DNA of 64,000 nt, from NCBI RefSeq assembly GCF_002099195.1, contig NZ_NBYX01000016.1:62001-126000 (forward strand). Direction: 5' to 3'. A program made the translations under genes and the position numbers. Position 1 is the first letter of the stretch. Each line of letters opens with the position of its first letter. This DNA comes from Burkholderia puraquae (lineage in GTDB: Bacteria; Pseudomonadota; Gammaproteobacteria; Burkholderiales; Burkholderiaceae). The notes below the pieces were generated by a model. The model was not told the DNA's origin and did no database searches. It saw nothing but the letters and a program-made list of their open reading frames with translations. This document shows, one piece after another, positions 1 through 8,868 of this stretch.

Positions 1-60
1 ATCGCATAGATGAAATTAATCAAATTCTATTAATCGATAGACGTATATAGAATCCTCACC
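1..60 (+). promoter_or_regulatory. AT-rich putative OxyR-type promoter upstream of katG
   Basis: This block is far more AT-rich than its surroundings. It contains ATAG at 6-9, CTAT at 27-30 and ATAG at 37-40, and a TATAGA-like -10 box near 46-51. OxyR sites of the family are built from spaced ATAG/CTAT elements; here the central CTAT-N6-ATAG pair is one base short of the usual N7, and the fourth element is missing. It lies about 510 bases before katG, so it would give a long leader. Assignment to OxyR is inferred. Confidence 0.35.
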
Positions 61-123
61 ATGGATCGGCGTCGTGTCGACGGTTGATCAGCACGTTGAA
101 TGCAAGCGCCAAAGGAGGATGTC

Positions 124-261
124 ATGATGCGGTCGGTATTGCAGCACGCGCAGCGGAACATCCCGTCGCGTGACGCGGTCGTACATCGCGCCAGGGCGGC
201 GGTCCGCAGCCTGCGTCCGATTGCGTTCGCATACCTGGCGGACCGTGTGTATGGTGGCTGA
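124..261 (+). CDS. Small ORF with strong Shine-Dalgarno, 45 aa, unknown
   Basis: An ATG at 124 follows a near-perfect Shine-Dalgarno (AAAGGAGG) with about 5 bases of spacing. It opens a 45-codon frame ending in TGA at 259-261. The predicted peptide begins MMRSVLQHAQRN, is arginine-rich and has no clear signal or membrane segment. It sits between the AT-rich promoter-like block and katG, so it may be cotranscribed with katG. I recognise no family. The ribosome binding site is the main support; the start could also be the second ATG at 127. Confidence 0.35.
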   Translation: MMRSVLQHAQRNIPSRDAVVHRARAAVRSLRPIAFAYLADRVYGG

Positions 262-574
262 AGACCGCCGCGCGCCGGTTCAGTGTTCCCCCGATTCTTC
301 CGCCGCCAAGCCATGAGGGCGCATCGTATGTCCGAAAGCTGGAACACCGCCCGCGCTGCCGGCACGACGCTTGCCGGCAGCCGGTCCCCGGAGCGTTGCG
401 CCTGCGGCGCATCGCAGCGGGAACGCACGCCGCAGGCCACGCACGACATCCCGTAGTACGACAGGAGGACCAACCTGTTCCGTTTCCCATCCCCGCAATG
501 ACACTCCACCAACCGCCCGGCATGCCGCCGGGGCGAACGGATGGAGTCATACGAGCAAGCCAAGGAGAAATCGC
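262..574. other. Leader region upstream of katG, no gene seen
   Basis: No supported gene was found between the small ORF and katG. It contains a hairpin at 356-380: a perfect 9-base inverted repeat (CTGCCGGCA / TGCCGGCAG) with a 7-base loop and no T tract. Open frames here on both strands are shadows. Confidence 0.4.
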
Positions 575-2761
575 ATGTCGAACGAAACGAAGTGCCCGTT
601 CAACCACACCGCTGGTGGCGGCACGACGAACAAGGACTGGTGGCCGAATCAGCTCAACCTGAATATCCTGCACCGGCATTCGCCGCTGTCCGATCCGATG
701 GACAAGGATTTCGACTATGCCGAAGCGTTCAAGAAGCTGGATCTCGCGGCGGTGAAGCAGGACCTGCACGCGCTGATGACGACGTCGCAGGACTGGTGGC
801 CGGCCGACTTCGGCCACTACGGCGGCCTGTTCATCCGCATGGCCTGGCACAGCGCCGGCACGTACCGCACGGCCGACGGCCGCGGCGGCGCGGGCGGCGG
901 GCAGCAGCGCTTCGCGCCGCTGAACAGCTGGCCCGACAACGTCAGCCTCGACAAGGCGCGCCGGCTGCTGTGGCCGATCAAGCAGAAGTACGGCCGCAAC
1001 ATCTCGTGGGCCGACCTGCTGATCCTGACCGGCAACGTCGCGCTCGAATCGATGGGCTTCAAGACCTTCGGCTATGCCGGCGGCCGCGTCGATACGTGGG
1101 AACCGGACGACGTGTACTGGGGTTCGGAAAAGATCTGGCTGGAACTGAGCGGCGGCCCGAACAGCCGCTACTCGGGCAAGCGCGACCTCGAAAGCCCGCT
1201 GGCCGCGGTGCAGATGGGCCTCATCTACGTGAACCCGGAAGGCCCGGACGGCAACCCCGACCCGGTCGCCGCCGCGCATGATATCCGCGAGACGTTCGCA
1301 CGCATGGCGATGAACGACGAAGAGACGGTCGCGCTGATCGCGGGCGGCCATACGTTCGGCAAGACGCACGGCGCCGGCCCGGCCTCGAACGTCGGCGCCG
1401 AGCCGGAAGCCGCGGGCCTCGAGCAGCAGGGTCTCGGCTGGAAGAGCACGTTCGGCACGGGCAAGGGCGCGGACGCGATCACGAGCGGCCTCGAAGTCAC
1501 GTGGACGTCGACGCCGACGCAGTGGAGCAACGACTTCTTCAAGCACCTGTTCAGCTACGAGTGGGAGCTCACGAAGAGCCCGGCCGGCGCGCACCAGTGG
1601 GTCGCGAAGGACGCAGGCGAAGTGATTCCGGATGCGTACGACGCGTCGAAGAAGCATCGCCCGACGATGCTGACGACCGACCTGTCGCTGCGTTTCGATC
1701 CGGCCTACGAGAAGATCTCGCGCCGCTTCTACGAGAACCCGGCCGAGTTCGCCGACGCGTTCGCGCGCGCCTGGTTCAAGCTCACGCACCGCGACATGGG
1801 CCCGCGTGCCCGCTATCTCGGCCCGGACGTGCCGGCCGAGCATCTGCTGTGGCAGGACCCGATTCCGGCCGTCGACCACAAGCTGGTCGACGACGCCGAC
1901 GTCGCGGCGCTGAAGGCGAAGGTGCTTGCATCGGGCCTGTCGGTGTCGCAGCTCGTGTCGACCGCATGGGCGTCGGCTGCGACGTTCCGCGGTTCGGACA
2001 AGCGCGGCGGCGCGAACGGTGCGCGTATCCGCCTGGCGCCGCAGAAGGACTGGGAAGTGAACCGCCCGGCTGAACTCGCGAAGGTGCTCGCGACGCTCGA
2101 AGGCGTGCAGAAGGCGTTCAACGATGCGCAGACGGGCGGCAAGAAGGTGTCGCTCGCCGACCTGATCGTGCTGGCCGGTGCGGCCGGCGTCGAGCAGGCC
2201 GCGAAGAACGCGGGCGTCGCGGTGACGGTGCCGTTCGCACCGGGCCGTGCGGATGCGTCGCAGGAAGAGACCGATATCGAAGCGATGGCCGTGCTCGAGC
2301 CGGTCGCGGACGGCTTCCGCAACTTCCTGAAGCACGCATACAAGACGCCGGCCGAGGCGCTGCTGGTCGACAAGGCGCAACTGCTGACGCTGAGCGCGCC
2401 CGAGATGACGGTGCTCGTCGGCGGCCTGCGCGTGCTCGGTGCGAACGCCGGCGATGCGAAGCAGGGCGTGTTCACCGATCGTCCGGAAGCGCTGACGAAC
2501 GACTTCTTCGTGAACCTGCTCGACATGGGCACGGAATGGAAGCCGGTGTCGGCCGCGAACGATGTGTTCGAAGGGCGCGATCGTGCGACGGGCAAGGTCA
2601 AGTGGACCGGCTCGCGCGTCGACCTGATCTTCGGCTCGCATGCGCAGCTGCGTGCGCTGGCCGAGGTGTACGGCAGCGCGGATGCGAAGGAGAAGTTCGC
2701 GCGCGACTTCGTCGCGGCCTGGAACAAGGTGATGAACCTCGACCGCTTCGACCTCGCTTGA
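575..2761 (+). CDS. katG: Catalase-peroxidase KatG
   Basis: Bifunctional haem catalase-peroxidase that removes hydrogen peroxide and, in this family, activates isoniazid-type compounds. The protein has 728 residues, the family's usual length. The distal haem triad is R88, W91 and H92 in RMAWHSAGTYR; the proximal His is H259 in GGHTFGKTHG. The Met-Tyr-Trp adduct needed for catalase activity is conserved (W91, Y218, M244). The N-terminal peroxidase domain is followed by the degenerate C-terminal duplicate. The ATG at 575 is chosen because AAGGAG lies just upstream and homologues begin MSNE; the frame extends further upstream without homology. A terminator follows. The next genes include a dps remnant, fitting an OxyR-type peroxide regulon. 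Confidence 0.97.
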   Translation: MSNETKCPFNHTAGGGTTNKDWWPNQLNLNILHRHSPLSDPMDKDFDYAEAFKKLDLAAVKQDLHALMTTSQDWWPADFGHYGGLFIRMAWHSAGTYRTADGRGGAGGGQQRFAPLNSWPDNVSLDKARRLLWPIKQKYGRNISWADLLILTGNVALESMGFKTFGYAGGRVDTWEPDDVYWGSEKIWLELSGGPNSRYSGKRDLESPLAAVQMGLIYVNPEGPDGNPDPVAAAHDIRETFARMAMNDEETVALIAGGHTFGKTHGAGPASNVGAEPEAAGLEQQGLGWKSTFGTGKGADAITSGLEVTWTSTPTQWSNDFFKHLFSYEWELTKSPAGAHQWVAKDAGEVIPDAYDASKKHRPTMLTTDLSLRFDPAYEKISRRFYENPAEFADAFARAWFKLTHRDMGPRARYLGPDVPAEHLLWQDPIPAVDHKLVDDADVAALKAKVLASGLSVSQLVSTAWASAATFRGSDKRGGANGARIRLAPQKDWEVNRPAELAKVLATLEGVQKAFNDAQTGGKKVSLADLIVLAGAAGVEQAAKNAGVAVTVPFAPGRADASQEETDIEAMAVLEPVADGFRNFLKHAYKTPAEALLVDKAQLLTLSAPEMTVLVGGLRVLGANAGDAKQGVFTDRPEALTNDFFVNLLDMGTEWKPVSAANDVFEGRDRATGKVKWTGSRVDLIFGSHAQLRALAEVYGSADAKEKFARDFVAAWNKVMNLDRFDLA

Positions 2762-2797
2762 GCGTCGCCGTGCAGTAGTGCGGTGATGCAGTAACGG

Positions 2798-2830
2798 GAA
2801 ACGGCCGGCCGGTTGGCCGGCCGTTTCTTC
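2798..2830 (+). terminator. Rho-independent terminator after katG
   Basis: A perfect 13-base stem (2798-2810 with 2815-2827) closes a 4-base loop and is followed by a weak T-rich tail, 37 bases after the katG stop. Confidence 0.75.
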
Positions 2831-2863
2831 CTGACCCCGGGTTTCGTTGAAGGAGTGACGATC

Positions 2864-3004
2864 ATGACGCAAATGATGCTGAACATGCGCGCCGCCATGG
2901 CGACGCCGGCCGAGATCGCGCGGTACGTAGTCGGATTCGCGATCGTCATCGGCGGTGCGGCCGAACTGGTGTCGCAGGCGCTGCACGCGATCGCGGCCGC
3001 CTGA
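2864..3004 (+). CDS. Small hydrophobic protein between katG and dps, 46 aa
   Basis: The ATG at 2864 follows GAAGGAG at good spacing. The 46-residue product begins MTQMMLNMRAAM and has one hydrophobic stretch, roughly residues 17-42, long enough for a membrane helix. It lies after the katG terminator and 120 bases before the truncated dps. Many Burkholderia genomes carry unnamed small ORFs of this kind; I recognise no family. A role in the peroxide response is only suggested by position. Confidence 0.45.
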   Translation: MTQMMLNMRAAMATPAEIARYVVGFAIVIGGAAELVSQALHAIAAA

Positions 3005-3124
3005 GCGCGGCGTTTCACGCGCCACACGTCGTGGCGAGCCGTGCGTGCGGGTAGTGCGGTGTCGACAGGCAGGTCGCCCGATTCGCTTTCATTGCTCTGG
3101 TTCATTGAATAAGGAGTCCGGAAC

Positions 3125-3364
3125 ATGTCCAGGAAGACTCGCGCTGCCGAGATCAACATCGGCATCAGCGACAAGGACCGCACGAAGATCGCGGAAGACA
3201 TGATCCGCCAGCTCGTCGAGGGGCACGAGGCCGTTGTGCGTACCGCGCGCGCGATCTTCCCGCTTGCCGATACGGCCAGCGACGAGCCGACCGCCGACCT
3301 GCTGACGCAGCGTCTGCAAATTCATGAAAAAACCGCGTGGATGCTGCGCTCGCTGCTCGCGTAG
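3125..3364 (+). CDS. dps: Internally deleted Dps-like protein, 79 aa
   Basis: Full Dps proteins are about 160 residues and form DNA-protecting, iron-storing dodecamers. Here the usual N-terminal segment (INIGISDKDRTKIA, residues 10-23) is joined in frame to the usual C-terminal part (EDMIRQLVEGHEAVVRTAR, then the closing HEKTAWMLRSLLA). About 80 central residues are missing, including helices A and B with the His, Asp and Glu residues of the ferroxidase centre. The start ATG has a good ribosome binding site (AAGGAG). The product could not form a normal Dps subunit. The deletion is in frame and both ends are intact. A genuine deletion or an assembly error are the two explanations. Confidence 0.85.
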   Translation: MSRKTRAAEINIGISDKDRTKIAEDMIRQLVEGHEAVVRTARAIFPLADTASDEPTADLLTQRLQIHEKTAWMLRSLLA

Positions 3365-3639
3365 GCGTGCGATGTTCAGCAGACTGGCTGACGCCCGCGC
3401 ATACCGGCGCCGGCCCTGATTGATCCGCCCGCGCCGGGCCGTACCCGGGCCGGTGCGCTGGATGGATCCGCGCGTGCGCTTGCTCTGTCCCTTGATTGAT
3501 GCGCTTCGTGGCTCGGCCATGTGCGGCGGGCGCCGGCAGCGTGCTGGCGTCCGGCAGCGGCCGGCCACGGGCCGCGCCGACATGACGCGAGGCACCGCTC
3601 GGCTCTAAAATGCCGGGGTTATCTTCCCGGTGCTTCGCC

Positions 3640-4503
3640 ATGCTTGCCCGCTTTCCCCTGTATCTGCGGCTCGTCCGGATGGACAAGCCGATCGGCAGCC
3701 TGCTGCTGCTGTGGCCGACGCTCAACGCGCTGTGGATCGCGTCCGACGGCCATCCGCGCTGGCCGCTGCTCGTGATCTTCTCGCTCGGCACGCTGCTGAT
3801 GCGCTCGGCCGGGTGCGCGATGAACGACTACGCCGACCGCGATTTCGACCGCCACGTGAAGCGCACGGCCGACCGGCCGCTGACGTCGGGCAAGATCCGC
3901 GCGTGGGAAGCCATTGCGATCGCCGTCGGGCTCGCATTCATCTCGTTCCTGCTGATCCTGCCGCTCAACACGCTGACGAAGGAGCTGTCCGTCGTCGCGC
4001 TGTTCGTCGCGGGCTCGTATCCGTTCATGAAGCGCTTCTTCGCGATTCCGCAGGCGTATCTCGGCATCGCATTCGGTTTCGGCATTCCGATGGCGTTCGC
4101 GGCCGTGCAGGACACGGTGCCGACGATCGCGTGGGTGATGCTGGTCGCGAACATTTTCTGGTCGGTCGCATACGACACCGAATACGCGATGGTCGATCGC
4201 GACGACGACATCAAGATCGGGATCCGCACGTCCGCGCTGACGTTCGGCCGCTTCGACGTCGCGGCCGTCATGCTGTGCTACGCGGCGACGCTCGGCATCT
4301 ACGTGTGGATCAGCGTGACGCGCGGCTTCGGGCTCGCGTACTGGGCCGGCTGGGCGGCGGCGGTTGGCTGCGCGCTGTATCACTACACGCTGATCAAGGG
4401 CCGCGAACGGATGCCGTGCTTCGCGGCGTTCCGGCACAACAACTGGCTCGGCGGCGTGCTGTTCGCCGGGATCGCCGCGCATTACCTGCTGGCAGGGAGC
4501 TGA
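3640..4503 (+). CDS. ubiA: 4-hydroxybenzoate polyprenyltransferase UbiA
   Basis: Membrane prenyltransferase that attaches the polyprenyl tail to 4-hydroxybenzoate in ubiquinone synthesis. The 287-residue protein has the usual eight or so hydrophobic helices. The first Asp-rich motif is NDYADRDFD (residues 62-70) and the second is YDTEYAMVDRDDD near residue 185; these bind the Mg-pyrophosphate of the prenyl donor. The start at 3640 (MLARFPLYLRLV) is preferred over an in-frame ATG at 3610 because homologues begin there. The gene is convergent with proC and shares a bidirectional terminator with it. Confidence 0.95.
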   Translation: MLARFPLYLRLVRMDKPIGSLLLLWPTLNALWIASDGHPRWPLLVIFSLGTLLMRSAGCAMNDYADRDFDRHVKRTADRPLTSGKIRAWEAIAIAVGLAFISFLLILPLNTLTKELSVVALFVAGSYPFMKRFFAIPQAYLGIAFGFGIPMAFAAVQDTVPTIAWVMLVANIFWSVAYDTEYAMVDRDDDIKIGIRTSALTFGRFDVAAVMLCYAATLGIYVWISVTRGFGLAYWAGWAAAVGCALYHYTLIKGRERMPCFAAFRHNNWLGGVLFAGIAAHYLLAGS

Positions 4504-4556
4504 GGTTCGCGATCCGTCCACCGCAGGCGGTAAGCCGTGCGGCACGCGGCACCAAC

Positions 4557-4583
4557 AAAAAAGCGGCCTGGGCCGCTTTTTTG
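4557..4583. terminator. Bidirectional terminator between ubiA and proC
   Basis: A GC stem (AGCGGCC/GGCCGCT) is flanked by A6 and T6, so it can work for both convergent genes. Confidence 0.85.
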
Positions 4584-4665
4584 TCGTTCGCGCCAATCAG
4601 CGCAGCGGGGCAGGGCGCCCGGCGCGTGCAGCGCGGCGAGCGCGGAGCCGGCACTGCGAGCGCGC

Positions 4666-5478
4666 TTACGCGCGGCCGAGTTCGTCGCCCATTTCCTTCG
4701 CGCGTGCTTCGGCCGCAAGCGCACCGCGCACGATCGCATCCTTCACGCCCTGCGCGTCGAACGACGCGAGCGCGGCGGCCGTGGTGCCGCCCTTCGACGT
4801 CACGCGCTCGCGCAGCACGCTCGCCGGCTCGCCCGATTGCGCGGCGAGTTGCGCGGCGCCGGTGAACGTCGCGACCGCGAGCGCACGGCCCTGTTCGTCG
4901 GTCATGCCGAGCTGGCGCGCGGCCTCCTGCAGCGCTTCGATGAAATAGAACACGTAGGCCGGGCCGCTGCCCGAGATCGCGGTGACAGCGTCGAGCTTCG
5001 ATTCGTCGTCGAACCATACGATTTCGCCGACCGCGCCGAGCACGTTCGATGCGAGTTCGCGGCCCGCCGCATCGACGCCCGGCAACGCGGCGAGGCCCGT
5101 GACGCCCATGCCGACGAGCGCAGGCGTGTTCGGCATCGTGCGCACGACGCGGGCGTAGTCGCCGAGCCAGCGCGCGAGATCGCTGCCGCGGATGCCGGCC
5201 GCGATGCTGATCACGAGCTGCGACTTCAGGTGCGGCGCGAGCGCCTGCGCGACGTCCTTCAGCACCTGCGGCTTCACTGCGAGCACGACCGCGTCGTAGT
5301 CGGCGAGCGTCGCGTCGATGGCTGCGCCGGTGCGCACGCCGAACTGCTGAGCGGCGTGCGCGCGCGCTGCTTCGTTGACGTCGATGGCATACAGGCCGTC
5401 AGCGGCAACGCCGCGCTTGATCAGGCCGCCGATCAGGGCCGCGGCCATGTTGCCGCCGCCGATGAATGCGATTTTCAT
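4666..5478 (-). CDS. proC: Pyrroline-5-carboxylate reductase
   Basis: Catalyses the last step of proline synthesis, NAD(P)H-dependent reduction of 1-pyrroline-5-carboxylate. The 270-residue protein begins with a Rossmann motif (IAFIGGGNMAAALIGGL, residues 4-20). It carries the family signature near residues 165-190 (ISGSGPAYVFYFIEAL) and the conserved helical C-terminal dimerisation domain (GARELLR-type region). It lies 51 bases downstream of the yggS-like gene, the common yggS-proC pairing, so the two are probably one operon. Confidence 0.95.
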   Translation of the reverse strand: MKIAFIGGGNMAAALIGGLIKRGVAADGLYAIDVNEAARAHAAQQFGVRTGAAIDATLADYDAVVLAVKPQVLKDVAQALAPHLKSQLVISIAAGIRGSDLARWLGDYARVVRTMPNTPALVGMGVTGLAALPGVDAAGRELASNVLGAVGEIVWFDDESKLDAVTAISGSGPAYVFYFIEALQEAARQLGMTDEQGRALAVATFTGAAQLAAQSGEPASVLRERVTSKGGTTAAALASFDAQGVKDAIVRGALAAEARAKEMGDELGRA

Positions 5479-5529
5479 GATGTCCGATTGAGCGAGTGAG
5501 TGAACGGTAGGGCGTAAAGGGTGCGGTGT

Positions 5530-6228
5530 TCAGTGCGAGTAATCGCGCGCGCCGAAGATCGCAGTGCCGACGCGCACGATCGTCGCGCCTTCGAGCACGG
5601 CCGCGTCGAGATCGGCGGACATGCCCATCGACAACGTGTCGAGCGGCAGGCCGTCGGCGCGCAGCGCGTCGAACAGTGCGCGCAGCGCACGATGCGGCAC
5701 GCGCTGCGCGTCGGTGTCGCCGGCCGGTTCGGGAATCGCCATCAGGCCGCGCAGCCGCAGCGACGGCAGTGCGGCGACCGCGCGCGCGACCTCGGCCACG
5801 TCGGCCGGCGCGACGCCGCTCTTCGACGCCTCGCCGCTGATGTTCACCTGCACGCACACGTTGAGCGGCGGCAGGTGCGCGGGGCGTTGTTCCGACAGGC
5901 GCTGCGCGATCTTCAGCCGGTCGACCGAATGGACCCAGTCGAAGCGTTCGGCAACCGGGCGCGTCTTGTTCGATTGCAGCGGCCCGATGAAATGCCATTC
6001 GAGGCTCGCACGCAGGTCGGCGAGCGCGTCGATCTTGTCGATCGATTCCTGCACGTAGTTTTCGCCGAAGGCACGCTGCCCGGCCGCATGCGCGGCGCGC
6101 ACGTCGTCGGCGGGAAACGTTTTGGACACGGCGAGCAACGACACGGTGGCGGGATCGCGGCCGGCCGTGCGTGCGGCGTCGGCGATGCGGCGATGGACGG
6201 ATTCGAGGCGGGCGGCGAGATCGGACAT
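5530..6228 (-). CDS. yggS: YggS-family pyridoxal-phosphate homeostasis protein
   Basis: A PLP-binding TIM-barrel protein of the YggS/PROSC family, which buffers pyridoxal phosphate and affects amino-acid pools; no enzyme activity is established. The PLP lysine is in the N-terminal motif LLAVSKTFPADDV, followed by FGENYVQE and WHFIGPLQSNK. The start MSDLAARLES at 6228 (232 aa) matches homologues; an in-frame ATG at 6261 would add a repetitive MPASVPASVPV leader. It lies immediately upstream of proC on the same strand. Confidence 0.92.
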   Translation of the reverse strand: MSDLAARLESVHRRIADAARTAGRDPATVSLLAVSKTFPADDVRAAHAAGQRAFGENYVQESIDKIDALADLRASLEWHFIGPLQSNKTRPVAERFDWVHSVDRLKIAQRLSEQRPAHLPPLNVCVQVNISGEASKSGVAPADVAEVARAVAALPSLRLRGLMAIPEPAGDTDAQRVPHRALRALFDALRADGLPLDTLSMGMSADLDAAVLEGATIVRVGTAIFGARDYSH

Positions 6229-6359
6229 GACGGGCACGGAAGCAGGCACGGAAGCAGGCATCTAGCGGATGCGCCGCAGCACGCGACGCATCGATCCGCC
6301 CATTATACGGACGCCGCGCGCGAGGCCCAGCGCCCGCCCGTCATTCGCATGAACGGGCG

Positions 6360-7586
6360 CTAGCCGTACAGCAGATGCTCGACGAGCTGGATCCAGTGGG
6401 CGACGGGAATCTGCGTGCCGCTCTGCAGGTGCGCGATGCAGCCGACGTTGCCGGAGACGATCATCTGCGGTTCGAGCGCCTGCAGCTTCAGCAGCTTCTG
6501 CTTGCGCAACCGGTACGACAGCGACGGCTGCGTCAGCGAATAGGTGCCGGCCGAGCCGCAGCACAGATGGCTGTCGGCCGGCAGCCGCACGTCGATGCCG
6601 AGCGTCTCGAGCAGGCGTTCGACCTTGCCGCGCGACTGCTGGCCGTGCTGCAGCGTGCACGGCGGGTGGTACGCGACCGTATGGATCGCGCGGCGCCGCG
6701 CGAGTGTCGCGAGCTCGGCCTCGAACGCGAGCAGCACGTCGGAGATGTCGCGCGTCAGCGACACGATGCGCTGCGCCTTCTCCGCGTAGGCCGGATCGTC
6801 GCGCAACAGGTGCGCGTATTCGAGCACCGTCGCGCCGCAGCCCGATGCGTTCATCACGATCGCCTCGACGCCCTGTTCGACGTGGGGCCACCACGCGTCG
6901 ATGTTGCGGCGCGCGTCGTCGAGCGCTTCGTCGTGATAGTTCAGGTGCAGGCGGATCGCGCCGCAGCAGCCCGCGTCGGGCGCGACGACCGTCTCGATGC
7001 CGAGTGCGTCCAGCACGCGCGCGGTCGCGATGTTGATGTTCGGCAGCATCGACGGCTGTACGCAGCCGCCGAGCATCAGCATCTTGCGCGTATGCGTTTG
7101 GTGCGGCCATTCGAGCAGCCGCGTGCGCGGCGGCACCTTGTCGCGCAGCCGCTTCGGCAGCAGCGGACGCACGTGCTGGCCGAGCCGCATCACCGGCGAG
7201 AACAGCGCGGCATTCGGCACGAGGCTCGCGAGCATGCGGCGCACGAGCCGCTGTTGCACGGGACGCTGCACCTGCGCCTCGACGTGCTTGCGGCCGATCT
7301 CGACGAGCCGGCCGTACTGGACGCCCGACGGGCAGGTCGTCTCGCAGCTGCGGCACGTCAGGCAGCGGTCGAGGTGCTGCTGCGTGCTGCGCGTGACGGG
7401 CGCGCCTTCGACCATCTGCTTGATCAGGTAGATACGGCCGCGCGGGCCGTCGAGTTCGTCGCCGAGCAACTGGTAGGTCGGGCAGGTCGCGGTACAGAAC
7501 CCGCAATGCACGCACTTGCGCAATATCGCGTCGGCTTCGTCGCCGTCGGGCGTATTGCGGATGAAATCGGCGAGGTTCGTTTGCAT
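6360..7586 (-). CDS. glcF: Glycolate oxidase iron-sulfur subunit GlcF
   Basis: Iron-sulfur subunit that passes electrons from the FAD subunits GlcD/GlcE of glycolate oxidase to the respiratory chain. The 408-residue protein has two ferredoxin-type 4Fe-4S motifs near the N terminus (CVHCGFCTATCP at about 25 and CLTCRSCETTCP at about 75). These are followed by two CCG (cysteine-rich) domains containing CCGAIRLH and CCGSAGTYSL. It starts 7 bases after glcE, so the two are cotranscribed. Confidence 0.95.
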   Translation of the reverse strand: MQTNLADFIRNTPDGDEADAILRKCVHCGFCTATCPTYQLLGDELDGPRGRIYLIKQMVEGAPVTRSTQQHLDRCLTCRSCETTCPSGVQYGRLVEIGRKHVEAQVQRPVQQRLVRRMLASLVPNAALFSPVMRLGQHVRPLLPKRLRDKVPPRTRLLEWPHQTHTRKMLMLGGCVQPSMLPNINIATARVLDALGIETVVAPDAGCCGAIRLHLNYHDEALDDARRNIDAWWPHVEQGVEAIVMNASGCGATVLEYAHLLRDDPAYAEKAQRIVSLTRDISDVLLAFEAELATLARRRAIHTVAYHPPCTLQHGQQSRGKVERLLETLGIDVRLPADSHLCCGSAGTYSLTQPSLSYRLRKQKLLKLQALEPQMIVSGNVGCIAHLQSGTQIPVAHWIQLVEHLLYG

Positions 7587-7593
7587 CGATCCC

Positions 7594-8682
7594 TCAGAGA
7601 TCAGGATAGAGCCGGCCGCGGTTGAAGATGCGCGCGGGATCGAACGCGGCCTTCAGCCCGCGGTGGATTTTCATCATCGGGGCGGGGAGCGGCGTGAACA
7701 CGCCCGCGCTGCGGTCGTACGCGTCGCCCGCGCGGAACAGCGTCGCGTGGCCGCCGGCCTGCTTCGCGCTCATCCGCACGGTCTGCGCGTCGGCGTCGGT
7801 GATCCACCAGCGCTGCGCGCCCCCCCATTCCATCAGCTGGGTGCCGGGCAGGTGCATCGGTTCGGTGATCGACGGCAGCGCGAGGCGCCACAACGCATAG
7901 CCGGGCGGGATGCCGTTGAAGAACGGGTCGGTATGCTCGCGCAGGCCGGCCCAGAAGCGCTCGGCCTCGACCGCGTCGACGACTTCGCCGCCGAGCAGCG
8001 TTTTCGCGGATTTCACGGCCGCTTCGGCGCCCGACAGGCGCAGCACGAGCGTGCCGTTGCGCCACCCGCTCGCGCTGACGGGCAGCGGATGGCCGCCCCA
8101 TTCGTTGAGCTTGCGCACCGCGTCGGTCGCGGTCATCTCGAACTTCAGCGTGACTTCGGCGACGGGCATCGGCAGCACCTTGATCGACAGGTCGAGCATC
8201 AGCCCGAGCGTGCCGAGCGCGCCGGCCATCAGCCGCGACACGTCGTAGCCGGCGACGTTCTTCACGACCTGGCCGCCGAAGCGCAGCATTTCGCCTCGGC
8301 CGTTCATCAGCGTGACGCCGAGCACGAAATCGCGCGGCGCGCCGCAGGTGGCGCGCCGCGGGCCCGCGAGGCCGGCCGCGACGCAGCCGCCGACGGTAGC
8401 CGTGCGGCCGAAGTGCGGCGGCTCGAACGGTAGCATCTGGCCGCACTCGGCGAGGACGGTTTCAAGCTGCGCGAGCGGCGTGCCCGCACGGACCGTGACG
8501 ACGAGCTCGGCCGGGTCGTACGACACGATGCCCTGAAACGCGCGTGTGTCGAGTATTTCGCCCTCGAGCGCCTGGCCGTACCAGTCCTTGGTGCCGCCGC
8601 CGCGAATCCGCAGCGGCCGGCCGTCGGCACTGGCGGCGCGAATGCGCTCGGCCCATCCGGCGACGATGTCGTCCTCTTCCAT
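7594..8682 (-). CDS. glcE: Glycolate oxidase FAD-binding subunit GlcE
   Basis: A second FAD-binding (PCMH-type) subunit of the glycolate oxidase complex. The 362-residue protein has the FAD-loop signatures RIRGGGTKDWYG (about residues 22-33) and TVGGCVAAGLAGPRR (about 110-124). It is shorter than GlcD and lacks most of the GlcD substrate domain, as is usual for GlcE. It lies between glcD and glcF; the gap to glcD is 186 bases and holds no recognised gene. Confidence 0.93.
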   Translation of the reverse strand: MEEDDIVAGWAERIRAASADGRPLRIRGGGTKDWYGQALEGEILDTRAFQGIVSYDPAELVVTVRAGTPLAQLETVLAECGQMLPFEPPHFGRTATVGGCVAAGLAGPRRATCGAPRDFVLGVTLMNGRGEMLRFGGQVVKNVAGYDVSRLMAGALGTLGLMLDLSIKVLPMPVAEVTLKFEMTATDAVRKLNEWGGHPLPVSASGWRNGTLVLRLSGAEAAVKSAKTLLGGEVVDAVEAERFWAGLREHTDPFFNGIPPGYALWRLALPSITEPMHLPGTQLMEWGGAQRWWITDADAQTVRMSAKQAGGHATLFRAGDAYDRSAGVFTPLPAPMMKIHRGLKAAFDPARIFNRGRLYPDL

Positions 8683-8868
8683 GTTCTGTTGCTGCCTCGA
8701 CTTGTTGTTCGGTCGATTGTACCGGGGTGGCGCGAATCCACATCGCGACTATCCCTAAGCCCCGTATTGAAGACCGCATGCCTGCGCTGCCGTGCGAACG
8801 GGCCGCGCCGGCATGGCCGTCCGCCGCGACCCGGCCGCCGGCACGGGCCGGCGTACCGCGCGCGACGC

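Noticed and set aside
122..3025. 967-codon open frame antisense to katG
   Set aside because: A codon-bias shadow of katG without homology or ribosome binding site.
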